This document shows, piece by piece, positions 1-11,620 of a stretch of 64,000 nucleotides of DNA. Numbering within the stretch: position 1 is the stretch's first letter; the number at the start of each line of letters is the position of its first letter. A program made the position numbers and the translations under genes. Source of the stretch: Adineta vaga (Eukaryota > Rotifera); the NCBI GenBank assembly GCA_021613535.1, contig CP075495.1:1860001-1924000 (forward strand), read 5' to 3'. The notes below the pieces were generated by a model. The model was not told the DNA's origin and made no database searches. It was given only the letters and a program-made list of their open reading frames with translations.

Positions 1-498
1 TCATTGCTTGATTTGACTTAAAGGAAATTTATGATTTAATTGATTTTACTTCACTTACTCATATACGAATGTCTGACCTTCATTCAACATTTTCTTTTTT
101 TTTCTTCATTGATTATGTATACAAACATTTACCATACGATAACATAGTAATTACTCGAAGGAGATATGAGCAATTAGAACAATTTTAATGTCCACATATA
201 TATCGAACTATTTCGAAAGACATTGTATCGCCATTAAGGTTATCAAATGTAGCAGAACTAAACATGGACATCAACGTCATCAAGAGAACAAAACATATAT
301 CTATGAACCCTCGAGATAGACAGACAAGGTTGATGAAGTTTTAGATTACATATGAATATTGATTGTAATAAAAAAAGAAAAGAAAAAGATGAACTAGACA
401 ATTAAAAGAAATTCTCGGAACATTCGTCAGTATATGTGTGAGAATAGGGTGACCATCGTGATGAAATTGAAAAAGCTGGAGCTTTTCGTAGAAGATTT
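1..498. other. No gene seen
   Basis: A+T-rich sequence with short poly-T and poly-A runs and no open frame that reads like protein. It lies downstream of the stop codon of the PG-rich ciliary gene and may hold its 3' UTR. Confidence 0.4.
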
Positions 499-1493
499 TC
501 ATACTACAAGAAAAAATGATACTTTATTTTTCATACGATCGAATTTGATTTCATTCACTCCTTTATCTAATGTTCCTCTCTCAATCATAGCTGGTCCAGG
601 TCCTGATAATGCCAATTGTTTTTCACGATATCTTGGTGCGATAGTTACACCACGAGCAGTACATGTGTCTTTTCCGTCATTTTTTGTATTGATTATTGGA
701 TACATAGCTGGACCAGGAAGGGCTATTCCTGGTGATTTGTTAGCTGAAAAAATGTTTTCAATATGAAATTATATCGATAGAATATATACAAACATATAAG
801 ATTCAATCGATGATGAATTGTTGATACAGGAGCAGTGGGTAGACGAGAATCATATGTACGAGTACCAATTGTTGACCAAAATGATTTCATATCCGAAAGA
901 TTTCTTTTCTTTTCACTTGTATCGGCTTCATGTCGTTCACGTTTTAATGTAGAACCGATTAATGGATGCAAACGTACATGTGGTTGCCGTCTATAGATAT
1001 ATTCTTCTCCAATTCGATCGTAATTTTTATATTGTTGATAAGTTGTCGGTCCAGGTTCTGCGGAAAAAATGAAATATTTATACATTAAGAATCGATTCAT
1101 TTCAATACTTCGTTGTGATATTGATAAAGGTATTTTCGATGGATTGATTTTATGTGGAAGAAAAGATATGGGTAATTTTGTTCTGTCACTACCATTTCTT
1201 GTTAAATAACTTAAATCAGCATTAGTCGCTATTTTCGGATTGAATTTCACTTGTTCACTCTTTTCTGCAATACGTTGTTCCTTTCTTTCATATTGTGGGG
1301 TTACCAATGGTTGATTGGTTTTCCCACTGATACTTATTGCTGGTGCCCAATGAATACGAAGATCACGTAGACGACTTTCTGGACTACCATTTGTTGGCGG
1401 AATGCCAATAGTTGATGGAAGAAGAATTTTACCCGGTGATGGATTAAATTCATGACTTTTTTTCAATACTTTATCAATCTTTTTATTTGCCAT
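499..1493 (-). CDS. Sperm-tail PG-rich (SHIPPO/STPG-like) ciliary protein
   Basis: Three exons read on the minus strand. The start is ATG at 1493 (MANKKIDK). A short intron is removed near 1071-1122. A second intron of about 116 nt must be removed near 732-848 to keep frame; I chose the donor that leaves GAT-TCT-C and joins to an exon carrying SPGIALPGPAMYP. The protein, about 270 aa, is basic and has repeated Pro-Gly-Pro motifs (KPGPTTY, LPGPAMYP, SGPGPAM). These are characteristic of sperm-tail PG-rich repeat proteins, which sit on or in axonemal microtubules. No catalytic domain is visible. The exact family member is not recognised, and the second splice junction is the weakest part of the model. 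A plus-strand frame over the same DNA is a shadow. Confidence 0.6.
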
Positions 1494-1827
1494 ATTGAAA
1501 TATTTACTAAGGCGCGAATATTTCGCCCGAATAGAAAAATACTTAGTGAGCTTCTTTTTCGTGTAGGTATGTCTTGATAATATTTTTATTTTTTTAACAA
1601 GAAAGAAACAACAAGATAGCACAGAAAAGAATGGACAATGACATGGACATACAGAAGGAAAATGAAGTGAGACAATTTCCATAGTACACATAACAATCTA
1701 CTACGAGCACATCAGCGAAATGAATTGAAGGAAAGTTTCTCTTTTTTTTACGAATATCCATTGAAATAAGACTTTGTTAATCTTAAAGAATACTTCTCAT
1801 TTGTTGTTCTTGGTTATACTAGTATCA

Positions 1828-1937
1828 AAAGAAGAAGAAGAAGAAGAAGAAAACGAAAACATTTAACAAATTTCCAGACTTCCATACACACAGGTTTTTG
1901 TTGGCAAGAAAGAAGAAGAAGAAGAAGAAGAAGAAGA
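1828..1937. repeat. Two GAA-trinucleotide tracts
   Basis: Two purine-only GAA tracts lie about 55 bp apart (around 1828-1850 and 1906-1937). Each is followed by the same short flank (aaacgaaaaca), so the tract and flank look locally duplicated. They sit just downstream of the DDX39B stop codon. Open frames through them encode only Phe/Leu runs and are not genes. Confidence 0.7.
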
Positions 1938-1994
1938 AAAAACGAAAACAAAAATGTTGAGAAAATTGTCTTTCAACCAATACGATCGAATCAT

Positions 1995-3766
1995 TTAATG
2001 ATTTTCGACTAAAAAAAGACAAATAAAGATTTTTATTTCTTCAATAGCAACAAATAGAAATACATACTGTATGTTGTAACATCGATTTCATCGGGTAATT
2101 CAGTAATTTGAACATCGAAACGTTTTTGTACTTCATTAAGAACGGCTGCATCACTTTCATCAGCAACATATGTTATAGCTAAACCTTTCGTACCAAAACG
2201 GCCAGCACGAGCAACCTAGAAATAGAAATCATTCATGAAAGAATCGACTAATAGATATGATTGTTATCACTTACACGATGAAGATAAGTATCAGTGTTTT
2301 CCGGCATATCATAATTGAATACAATGTTAACACGTTCAATATCCATTCCTCGACCAAAAACATTTGTTGTAACAAGAATACGTGTTTGAAAATCCTTGAA
2401 TTCTTTATAACGATCCAAACTAAAGAAAAAAATTCATTTAAATTTTTACAAATTTCGACAATAAAAATGAACAACTAACCAATCGGCCTGTTTCATTCCA
2501 CGATGAATTTCTACTGCTGGAAAATTTTGATCAAGTAATAATTTACATAAAACCGAACAACGTGCGATAGATTTAACAAAAATGACTACTTGATTAAATT
2601 CCAATTTATCAAGTAAATCAATTAATTTACGATTCTTTTCATTTTCACGTAATTTTACATAATGTTGACGAAGACCCTATTGCAACAAAAGAAGAACAAC
2701 CATTCATTTATATCTTTTCGAGATGTGAATTGACTTACATGTAATGTTAATTTCGTTTCATCATCAATATAAATTTCCATTGGCTAGGAAAGAAAAAAAC
2801 ACAAGCAATTCAATCGTTCGAAGAAAAAAAAACCGATTCTTTCTTACATCTTGCATAAATTTTTTACAAATCGGTCGAATATCTTTGTTTAATGTTGCAC
2901 TAAACATTAACACTTGTTTTTCATGTGGTGTTGCTTTTAAAATTTCTTGAACATCCCGACGCATGTCTACAAAATAAAAGATAATTTTTCTAGTCTTGTT
3001 TTTCTTAGTTCGAAATGAAACTTACTCAATATTTCAAGAACTTTGTCACATTCATCGATGACAAAATGTTTTACATGACGTAAATTTAAAACTTTACTTT
3101 TTGATAAAGCTGCAATTCGACCAGGTGTACCGACAACAATATGTGGACAACGTTTTTTCAATGTATCTTCATCACCTTTAACTTCTAAACCACCAAAAAA
3201 GACGGCAACATTTACTCCAGTCATATACTTGCTAAATCGTTCATATTCTCGACTAATTTGAAATGCTAATTCACGCGTATGACAAAGAACAATGACAGAA
3301 ACCTAAAAATTCAAATCAAATTAAAAAAACATGTCTTTATTTTCTTTTTCCCAAAGATTTTACTTGTCCATCAACAGGTTCAAGTTGTTGAAGTGTTGCA
3401 AGAACAAATACTGCTGTCTTTCCCATACCCGATTTGGCTTGACATAGAATATCTGTACCAAGAATAGCCTGTGGAATCGATTCATGTTGAACTTAAATTA
3501 AACATCATGTCTTTAACTAAGACGAAAAGAAATAAAATAGAGATACCTTCAGATGGATGTTCAAAACCACAATCCATAATTGCACGTAATAATTCAGGTT
3601 TAAGAAGAAAATCTTTAAACCCACTGGCATGCATTGAAACATATGAACCTTTGATAGTTCCACTTTTTGTACCATTTGAACCGGCATTTGTTCCACTTTT
3701 AGTTCCTATTTGTTGTGGTGTATCATCTGTTTCTTCATAATCCAAAAGCTCGTGTTCTTCTGCCAT
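1995..3766 (-). CDS. DDX39B: DEAD-box RNA helicase UAP56/DDX39 (mRNA export)
   Basis: Ten exons separated by introns of about 50-65 nt: 3766-3547, 3491-3364, 3302-3026, 2966-2848, 2783-2739, 2676-2480, 2419-2275, 2215-2068 and a four-codon last exon ending at 1995, among others. The N-terminus [12 protein letters not shown] and the Q-motif region [19 protein letters not shown] are diagnostic of UAP56/Sub2. Motif I ([11 protein letters not shown]), motif II DECD, motif III SAT and motif [12 protein letters not shown] are all present. The C-terminus ...[15 protein letters not shown] aligns with the family ending (DISSYIEQTR) only if the tiny last exon is spliced in, and its donor is a perfect GTATGT. 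In the family this ATPase loads the TREX export complex and acts in spliceosome assembly, in the nucleus. The gene appears complete with no missing motif. Confidence 0.96.
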
Positions 3767-4523
3767 TTTGTTAATATATTTAATCTGAAATTGAATATGA
3801 TTTGTCTAAACATCATTTTAATCTAGAAGAACAGAAAAACCAAACACATCAATAGATGTAATTCAAATATTCGTATGTATATATATATATATTAGTTTTT
3901 CTTTCTCTTAAATAAAGATAATAGAAAAAAAACCAAATAAGCAACAAAGACAAAAAAAAGAAAACAAAACATCATCATTCGTGTATTATCATTGACAGAG
4001 AAAGAGAAAGAGAGAAATTCATGTACACGAGAAAAAAAAGAGAATATATTTATATTCACTGTTATTTCTTATACATACGTATGCATTGAACATTCATTTT
4101 TTTGAAAAAGAAAAACGAATGTTTTGCCTAAAAACAGATAGATTACGCACACACACACACGCACACACAAATGCATTAAGTATAGAAAAAAAGGAAAGAA
4201 AAAAAGAAAAGAAAAATGTCGAAGTAGAAGAGAAGATTGAATCGATGGTTGTTCTAATCTCACAGACAGATCTTTGGAATGCGTGTGGAGAGAAACATAC
4301 AGATGTTATTCCATAGGATCAATGTACAAAAGAGAAGAGAAAAGTGTGAGAAGTATATGAAATGAAGAACTAGACTAATGAGATAGAAAAGCTTTTGTGT
4401 TTTTTTTACAAGGAAGAAATTCTAAAAAAAATGCATTAGCTTTCTTTTCATCGTTTCTCTTTCGTTTCAAATGAGAATATCAAAGAGATTGATTATCGTA
4501 ATTGTCGAAGCATTGTTTTCATT
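3767..4523. other. Intergenic; no gene seen
   Basis: Region between the DDX39B start codon and the LDB stop codon. It holds a TA run near 3882, purine-rich tracts and a CA/CG dinucleotide repeat at about 4147-4170. Probably the DDX39B 5' region plus the LDB 3' UTR. The open frames here read as low-complexity Lys/Phe/His runs. Confidence 0.5.
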
Positions 4524-7500
4524 TTATGATGCTGTCGCAATTGTTTGTTGAGGTGTGGCTGGTGGTGTATGCGGTTCTTGTTTCTTTTCTGCTATACCTG
4601 AATTTGCCGATGAGGCAGAAGAGTTAATCGCATTCGTAGTGGAACCATTCCAAGAAGAATTTGTCGGTGTTGTCGGTGGATTAGTTGTCGGAGCAGCTGG
4701 AGTAGAAGGATTCTAAAGAAAGAAACGATATTTCAAATGATGTTACGGATATGTTCAAGTAATTTCTTTAGAGATAAAAGGTTCGGTTCAATCAAACAAA
4801 CCTGGTTATGATTTGTTGAAGATGGTGTTGGCGGAGAACTCGAAGAATTATTTATTGTTGATATATTTCCTGATAGTGAAACATTGGATGCTGTAGAGTT
4901 TCGTTTTCCTCCAGTTGTTGAATCTCCATTAATTGGTGTTGAAGGAGGCGGGAAGACATTGGAATTAGCATTCGGAGTTGGTGGACCACCACCACCCGTC
5001 GAAAACATTGATGGTAATGGTTGCTGTTGTTGCTGAGGTGATCCAGGAAATGACATTTGTTCTCTTTTCATTTGATTCGGATGAATAAGTGGAGAATTCG
5101 ATACGAATTGTTGTTTTTGATGAAGTAATGATTGAAGATTTGGATTCTGTTGTTGTTGTTGTTGTTGTTGTGGCGGCGGCGGAGGGAATCCTGGTGGCAT
5201 TTGATGTGGCGGAGAAAGATATTGTGGTGGCTGATGACTAGATGCAATTGTATTTGGATCATATTGGCTATTTTCGAGTCGAGTTATATATCGTTCATCT
5301 TCATCATCCATTTCACCGCCCATTAATGATGGTTCACCAACAATCATGACATCCTAGGAAAAAAAAGATATTATTTTATTCGATCCCATTTATACAAAAG
5401 AAAAACAACTAAAATCGTTCATTCTTACCCCAGGCATACTATTCATTGTCGGAGTCGTCGCTCCTTGAGAGTAAACTGTGTTTGCTGGTGAACGTTTCTT
5501 TGTTGGTGTTGGTATTGGCGAATGACTGATATTACCATCTTTAGATGTTGAAATATTAGTAGAATTATTATTTCCTGGTGTAGTAGGATTATTTGTTGCC
5601 GTTGATTTTCTTTTCCGTCGTGGTTTTGCTGGTGGTCGTGTGTCTAAAATAAAAAGATTTCAAGATTATAGTTTATGTAATTTGTCTAAAGTAGAGATAA
5701 TATTTAAGAATTTTCTGTGTTGAGCGCAGCAATTAAGTGAAAGCGTGTAGTTTTGAATACCTGATACTAGAACTGTTTGAGATGGTAATGTTGATTGAAA
5801 TGAAGGACTCAGAGGAAATTCTGAATAAAATTTAAAAATTTGTTTGTTTCAATCAAAACGATAGATTTTATTTTATTTTTTGTTTATCAAAAAAATTTCA
5901 ATTTTATTGAAAATTTTTTACCTGAACAAGTTTTTGACCAACGTTGATGTAATATTGTTTTCAAACAATCACGCGGAGAAAATGAGGTTGCTTTATGACG
6001 TGACATTAATTCTTGCATTGGTTCAATAATTTCACATAACTAGAAGAATCATATGAATAAATATGAAACGAATAAGAGAAATCGATTTCTTACCCTGAGA
6101 AAATTTAACATTACAGATGTTAAACCACTCCGCGTTAAATTTTTCGATAATTGATCAAGATAAGTTGGATTATCAGTCTAAAATTAATAATTATCAAAGT
6201 CGTCTCAATTGATCGTTTCATAGAAAACAACATACCGGTATGGCAACAATACTGCGTGGAATTAATTCTCGAAATTGTTTTATTGCAAAATGCCAAGATT
6301 TAATACGCATTAGATCATCAAAGATATATTCAAGAATCAAATGTCCGTCCGTACAAACCTAAATGAAACATGAATTTTCTATCGTTTGATTCATTGAATA
6401 TTTTACTCACTTTAATATGTGGAGGTTTTCCAAAACAAGTGATCATAGATGCTTGTTCACAATCAAGTGATAAAATGGGACTATGAAAGATTTCTTTCGT
6501 CTGTTTTAATTGAAAATATACTTCATTAACACCACCATCGAATAGTGTACGGAAAAAACGTGGAATTAAAACACGACCAATACCTTTTGTTTTTGTTGAA
6601 TGAGAAAATCATTGAATTTTTATGCAAAGAAACAAGTTAATACATACTGAAACGTTTAGGTCCATCTTCTAAACAAATTGATATGGTTAATGTTGCATCT
6701 TCTTCAAAAAATTCATTAACAAATCCATCCCACCATTGACTATCAGATTCCTGAAATATCAATTGATATTTTCTAATATTATTCAATAAGATGAAATTCT
6801 TACTTCTGGTCTCATTGATAAACGTTTATTTAAATCATGCATACGATATTCCGGTGAAGGAGGTGGTGGTGGAGGTAATGATGGTCGAAATTGTCGCATA
6901 TGTTGTGGACTAATAAGAAAAATAGATATTCGTAAAACAATCTTTAATTGAAGAAATTTCTTACGGAAAATGTAGATCACGTGGTGACATGAGTGGTATT
7001 CGCCCAGTATTTACTCCCGGATGATGATGATGAGGAGGTAGTGGTGGTGGATGAATTAGATGACTTGGTGCTTGTTGAATTTGTGTTGGTGGTTGTGAAC
7101 CAGGAGGTGGTGGACCTTGCCAAACTCCACCAGCACCGGGTGAGTCAACAAGACCAGGTTGGAATCCACTTGGATCCACTTTTGATCTAAAACAAGAATG
7201 AATAAAAATGATTTTTTTAAATAAATTCTACTAACCGATTTCGATTTTTAGCCACGAGAATATCAATACTATAAAAGATCTTTGTATTCTCTTCCTAAGT
7301 TTCGTCAATACCGTGAACAGGCACCATTCGATAAAAGAAAAAGAGAATTAATCTAAAATAAATCTCGATCATGATATTCTTCTATAATTTCTCTCATCAA
7401 ACTTTTTTCAAAAAGGAACAATTTGAAATTAAACTTTTATTCTTTCTTTCTTTCTTTCTTCTTTGTTATTACTACATATCCTAGTCAAAGCAATATCATA

Positions 7501-7763
7501 TGTATAAACCGAGATGTCTATCGCCATTTTGCTCGAGTGTCATTTGTCTGTCCTCTCTCTAACCTCTTCTCTTTTATTTCTTTCTTTTTTTTTCTCACCA
7601 ATAAGAAAAGACATTCAATTAACATAATTTTATTTATTTATTTCGAAAACTAAATCTTTCAATCGACTTTTTACAATAAAAATCATAATTATTTTCTTCT
7701 TTTATTTCCAACTTACAGATTTTTATTTTGTCTTCTGATAGATGTCGCTAAGCATGACATCAT
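4524..7763 (-). CDS. LDB1: LIM-domain-binding protein (LDB/CLIM/Chip)
   Basis: A multi-exon gene of about 13 exons. The N-terminal extension is Pro/His/Gly-rich (exon 6965-7186). The dimerisation domain follows: NKRLSMRPE, ESDSQWWDGFVNEFFE, EDGPKRFSIGRVLIPRFF, SLDCEQASMITCFGKP, RIKSWHFAIKQFRELIPRS, EPMQELMSRHK and SPRDCLKTILHQRW. Next come a basic nuclear-signal region (KPRRKRKS) and the LIM-interaction domain at 5353 downward (DVMIVGEPSLMGGEMDDED, ITRLENSQYD). The tail is Gln/Pro/Ser-rich and ends ...TPQQTIATAS at 4524. In the family it is a nuclear adaptor that dimerises and bridges LIM-homeodomain and LMO proteins. The start is less certain: a first exon 7717-7763 (MMSCLATSIRRQNKNL) joined in frame through a 33-nt exon (7236-7268) works but rests only on splice signals. 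Confidence 0.93.
5148..5172 (-). repeat. Poly-Gln codon repeat in LDB
   Basis: A CAA/CAG run in the LDB coding exon encodes eight consecutive Gln after a poly-Pro stretch. A shorter Gln run lies near 5025. It is a coding microsatellite and likely variable in length. Confidence 0.8.
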
Positions 7764-7811
7764 TCTCTTCTTTTCTACTGAAATTTCAATATTAATCAAA
7801 CTAAATAGAAA
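7764..7811. promoter_or_regulatory. Divergent LDB/LSM3 intergenic segment
   Basis: Only about 48 bp separate the proposed LDB start codon (7763, minus) from the LSM3 start codon (7812, plus). If the LDB first exon is right, the two genes must share promoter elements and their 5' UTRs must be very short or overlap. No TATA-like element stands out. Confidence 0.4.
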
Positions 7812-8300
7812 ATGGCTGACGAAAGTGAACAAGTAAATGTTTAATTTGAAGTATTTTTATTGATTGATTTATTTATTTTATATCTGTAGGGAAATACAAC
7901 AACACCAACATTAGTTGAAGAGCCACTTGATCTTGTTCGATTGAGTCTTGATGAAAAAGTCTGTGTAAAAATGCGTAATGAACGAGAATTACGTGGTCGT
8001 CTTCATGTAAGATTAGGAAAATTTTCTATCGCATGATATTCATTGACTTTGTTTTTAGGCATTTGATCAACATTTAAATATGATCTTAGGTGAAGTTGAA
8101 GAAACAATTACAACAATTGAAATTGATGAAGAAACATTCGAACAAATTTATCAAGTAAATTCAAATCATATTTGAAAATATCGAAAATACTTTACCTTAC
8201 ATTTGTCTTTGTTTTTCAGCCAAAAAAACGACAAATTCCGATGTTATTTGTACGTGGTGATGGAGTCATTTTGATTTCACCATTGGCGAAACAATCATGA
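7812..8300 (+). CDS. LSM3: U6 snRNA-associated Sm-like protein LSm3
   Basis: Four exons (7812-7832, 7890-8006, 8059-8154, 8220-8300) encode a protein of about 104 aa, the usual LSM3 length. It begins MADESEQGN and continues [38 protein letters not shown] (Sm1 motif) and [16 protein letters not shown] (Sm2 motif). These are near-identical to animal LSM3. In the family it is one subunit of the LSm2-8 ring on U6 snRNA in the nucleus and of the LSm1-7 decapping ring in the cytoplasm. It is transcribed away from LDB. No oddities. Confidence 0.97.
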
Positions 8301-8596
8301 TTTTTTCAAATAGGCTTTTTTCTTCTTCTTTGAATGTGATGAACAGATATGATGATTCCAAAACAAAAAACAAAAAAGATCTTTTTTTTTACTATTTCTC
8401 AAAACAAAGTCATCATCTACTAGTAAAGTCAAGAAAATATATAAAATCATTACGTTAAATATAGAATTCATTGTTTAATCTGTAAAAAGAATTGTGAATG
8501 AATTGGGTGATTCTACTGGAAATCAATCGTATTGAAAAAATAACGATTATTATTATTTCGAGTGAACAAAACATTTCTTGTTAAAATCGAAAAGTT

Positions 8597-10122
8597 CTAT
8601 TTCGTTGAAACTAGAAGGAAACATATCATTGAAGCGATGGAGACAATAGTTGGTGATGAAATGCAACTATTAGATTTTCTTATTTTGACTTTTTTTCGTT
8701 TCAGTCGAGTTGATTTTGAATGAATAGTGGTAGTTGTCGACGTAATCTATTTGTATCAGTAGTGAAACTATGGAACTCATATCTGTTGATACGTTGAGAA
8801 ACTTACAGTGTTTGTTATATGTGATTCTTTGGTAGTCGTTAATGTATCAAATATAGCAATAGTATCTTCCTTGAATGGATTCAATATTGTACGATATTTT
8901 TCAAAGATTCATCATTTACTGAGATAAGTACTGAAGTGTCTAAATTCTGATGAGGTTTATTTTTATTGGATACTTGGTTGATGAATGTTGTAGGTGTAAT
9001 GACTAAGATCGATTGTACACTTGAACTCGTTGTCTCGGTTGTCGTTGAAAGCAATTCAACAGGAAACGTTGTTGTTATAATCTAATGAAAAACCTAAGAC
9101 AATGTTCAAACCATGTACTAGAATTTCTATTATACATTCGTATCATTTCGTTTCAACAATGGTATCATTGTATTAGTATTTATTGAATTATCGTTGTATG
9201 TAGTAGAATCCTTTTCTTCTGTACTGATGGTAGTAGTAGACATTTGATTGTCAATCTATGAATTAGAATGATTGAATTGTATTCTATGGTTATTTAAAGA
9301 AATGTATCGTATAGAATATGACTGCTACTAATTGCTAGTGAAATTGTTTGTATTGTAGATAATTAGATATGAAAATGTATACTTACTGTATAAGTACTTG
9401 TTATGAATTGATCAACAGTGTTTGAACTAATTGAATCATTTGTGACAACTAAAGAATTCATGTCTGCTATCGATTCATTACTGTCTAACATGTTCTTTTT
9501 TTCAGTGGGTGCAGACGAGAATTTAACAGATGGATTCGTAATATAGTTGATGTTGTCTGTTTCTGTTTGTGCTGTGTTTATTGTGTTTTTTAGCATCTTA
9601 AACAACGAATAACTGATGTTAGGTGATAAAATATTCGTTGGGCAAAAAAAATGATTGCCTATCTCATTAATGCTATCAACAATGATCGGGTAACCAATGA
9701 ACACAAATCTATATAAACTAAAGGAAATGAATTTTTTATATATTTACAGAAATTTGCTTTTCATCAACATTTGTTTCACTTATAAGCTTTTCAAAATTGT
9801 CATTCGACGTCATCATAGTAGCAGCTAGATTTAATATAAAATGTGAATATTCTTTAAATTGTTCTTTTTGATCTTCATCAAGTGAACATGCCATAAAAAC
9901 TGTATAGCCATTGTTATCCTTCATGTTACACATAGAAAAGGTAAGTAGACATGATTGTTTACAATCATTACAATCATGAACATAAATAAGTGATTCATTG
10001 ATCGGTCGTGAGCAGAAATTCGATGAGCAACAATTACATACGCAATTATATTGATAAACTTGCTCGTTTAATAACTGTTCGAAAGTAAATGGCAAAAGAA
10101 GAAGAATGAGATAATTAAACAT
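8597..10122 (-). CDS. Thr-rich secreted or GPI-anchored surface protein
   Basis: Not a recognised family. Six exons join in phase 0: 10122-9748, 9596-9387, 9255-9136, 9081-8920, 8869-8807 and 8746-8597, giving about 359 aa. It starts with a clear signal peptide (MFNYLILLLLPFTFEQ). A Cys-rich segment follows (YNCVCNCCSSNFCSRP, CNDCKQSC, MCNMKDN, MACSLDE), about residues 25-85. The rest is Thr/Ser/Asn-rich, with TTT and TSS clusters typical of a mucin-like stalk. It ends in a short hydrophobic tail (IVSIASMICFLLVSTK), which suggests GPI attachment or a tail anchor. No enzyme motif is visible. The phase-0 junctions and common frame support the model; the function is unknown. Confidence 0.6.
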
Positions 10123-10324
10123 GAAATAAGAAGAATAAAGTATCGTTTGATATCAAAGCAAAATAGAAAAGAAATGAAGTTTCTAAGGTAACTGTAGCAG
10201 AATATGTTTTCATTGTCACTTTTTATTTCTTTTGATGACAATATTAGATCAAAGCATATAAATACTGTAATAGAAACTATAGTAGTCAAGAATTTCTATT
10301 CGAAATGATTGTACGATTCAGAAA

Positions 10325-11589
10325 TTATGTTGGTGTTCGTTGACGTGTTGTTATCGTTGGTAGGACAAGTCGACTTTTTGGTGGAACAGAAGGTTTAGGT
10401 TGTAAATCATCTTTTGTATTTGGAAAGTAATCATCAAAAACAATAGGTTTCATTTGACAATTTGTATTGACAGCTACTTCATCAACATCCTAGTTTATGA
10501 GATGAAAATTGATTTGTTCAATAATATGAATGAATAGTTTCTTTCTTACTTGAGTGGAGAGTAATGCGAATGGAGTGAAACAGACACCACCTTTAGCTAA
10601 ATGACGATTATCAATATCTTTAAAACGATGACGTCGTTCTTGTCGAGTTAATTTTTGTTGATGTAATTCTCGTTCGACGGTAACACCGAGTCCAACAGAC
10701 GACTACAGAGGAATTTGATAAGAATTTTAGTAATCTAAGCAATAAAAATCTGCTTACTGCTGATGTTGCTGGGCTCTCTCCTGGAGATGGAACTGCTTCC
10801 GATGGTCGACGTATCTAACATGAGAAGATATATATATATATATATGAGTAGAATTAATGCTGCGATGGAACTATACTTTTGCTGGTTGATTGATAATAGG
10901 AGGTAAATTTTGATCATTTTTATCATCTGCACTGACAGTTATTTCAGGAATTGGTAGATTTGTTTTATTGTTCGTTGTTGGTTTTGTCTCTACTGAGAAT
11001 ATCAAAAAACAATTTTAATTTTATAATCTAACTCATGTCAATTTCTACAGACCATTCGGAATTGTTTCACGATTTTCAATACTTTCTTCTTCATGTTCAT
11101 CGTCATTCGTCTCTTTCGAAGTAAATAATCCTTCAATATCCCACAATTGTTTCTGTCCAAAAATTCCTAATTGTTCACCATGAATTGTCCACAATCGTGC
11201 TGTATGATCAGTTGATGCTGTTATGATAAAATCACCTTGTCCCTTATAATCTGTCCATTCACAAAATATAATTGGTGTCTCATGTGCTTGCCAAGAGTGA
11301 ACAAGTGGTGGTGTTTTCGAATCGAATGGAATCGGTGCTGCTAATGTACAACAATAATCTTGTATATTCCAAATACGTATTTCACCGAGTGTATCGCCAC
11401 AAATTAAATATCGATTTGTTGCATCACTTGCCATCGCTAAGATTGATTCACCTGGTTTCGATGGTCCATAAAACATTCCCATATCTTTTCGTTCACTATA
11501 AAGTGACCAACAATGAAGATTACCAGCTTCACTAGATAACAATGTACCTATTGGATTTTTGAAGAGAAAGAATTACGAATTGTACGAGA

Positions 11590-11620
<31 letters not shown>

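Noticed and set aside
434-766. Plus-strand 110-codon open frame
   Set aside because: It is antisense to the PG-rich ciliary protein exons; the minus strand carries the repeated Pro-Gly-Pro motifs and sensible splice sites.
1825-2022. Minus-strand frame of 65 codons
   Set aside because: Composed of Phe runs from GAA microsatellites; it overlaps the real four-codon last exon of DDX39B.
7423-7653. Plus-strand frame of 76 codons
   Set aside because: Phe/Ser-rich translation of T-rich DNA lying inside the proposed LDB first intron; no domain.
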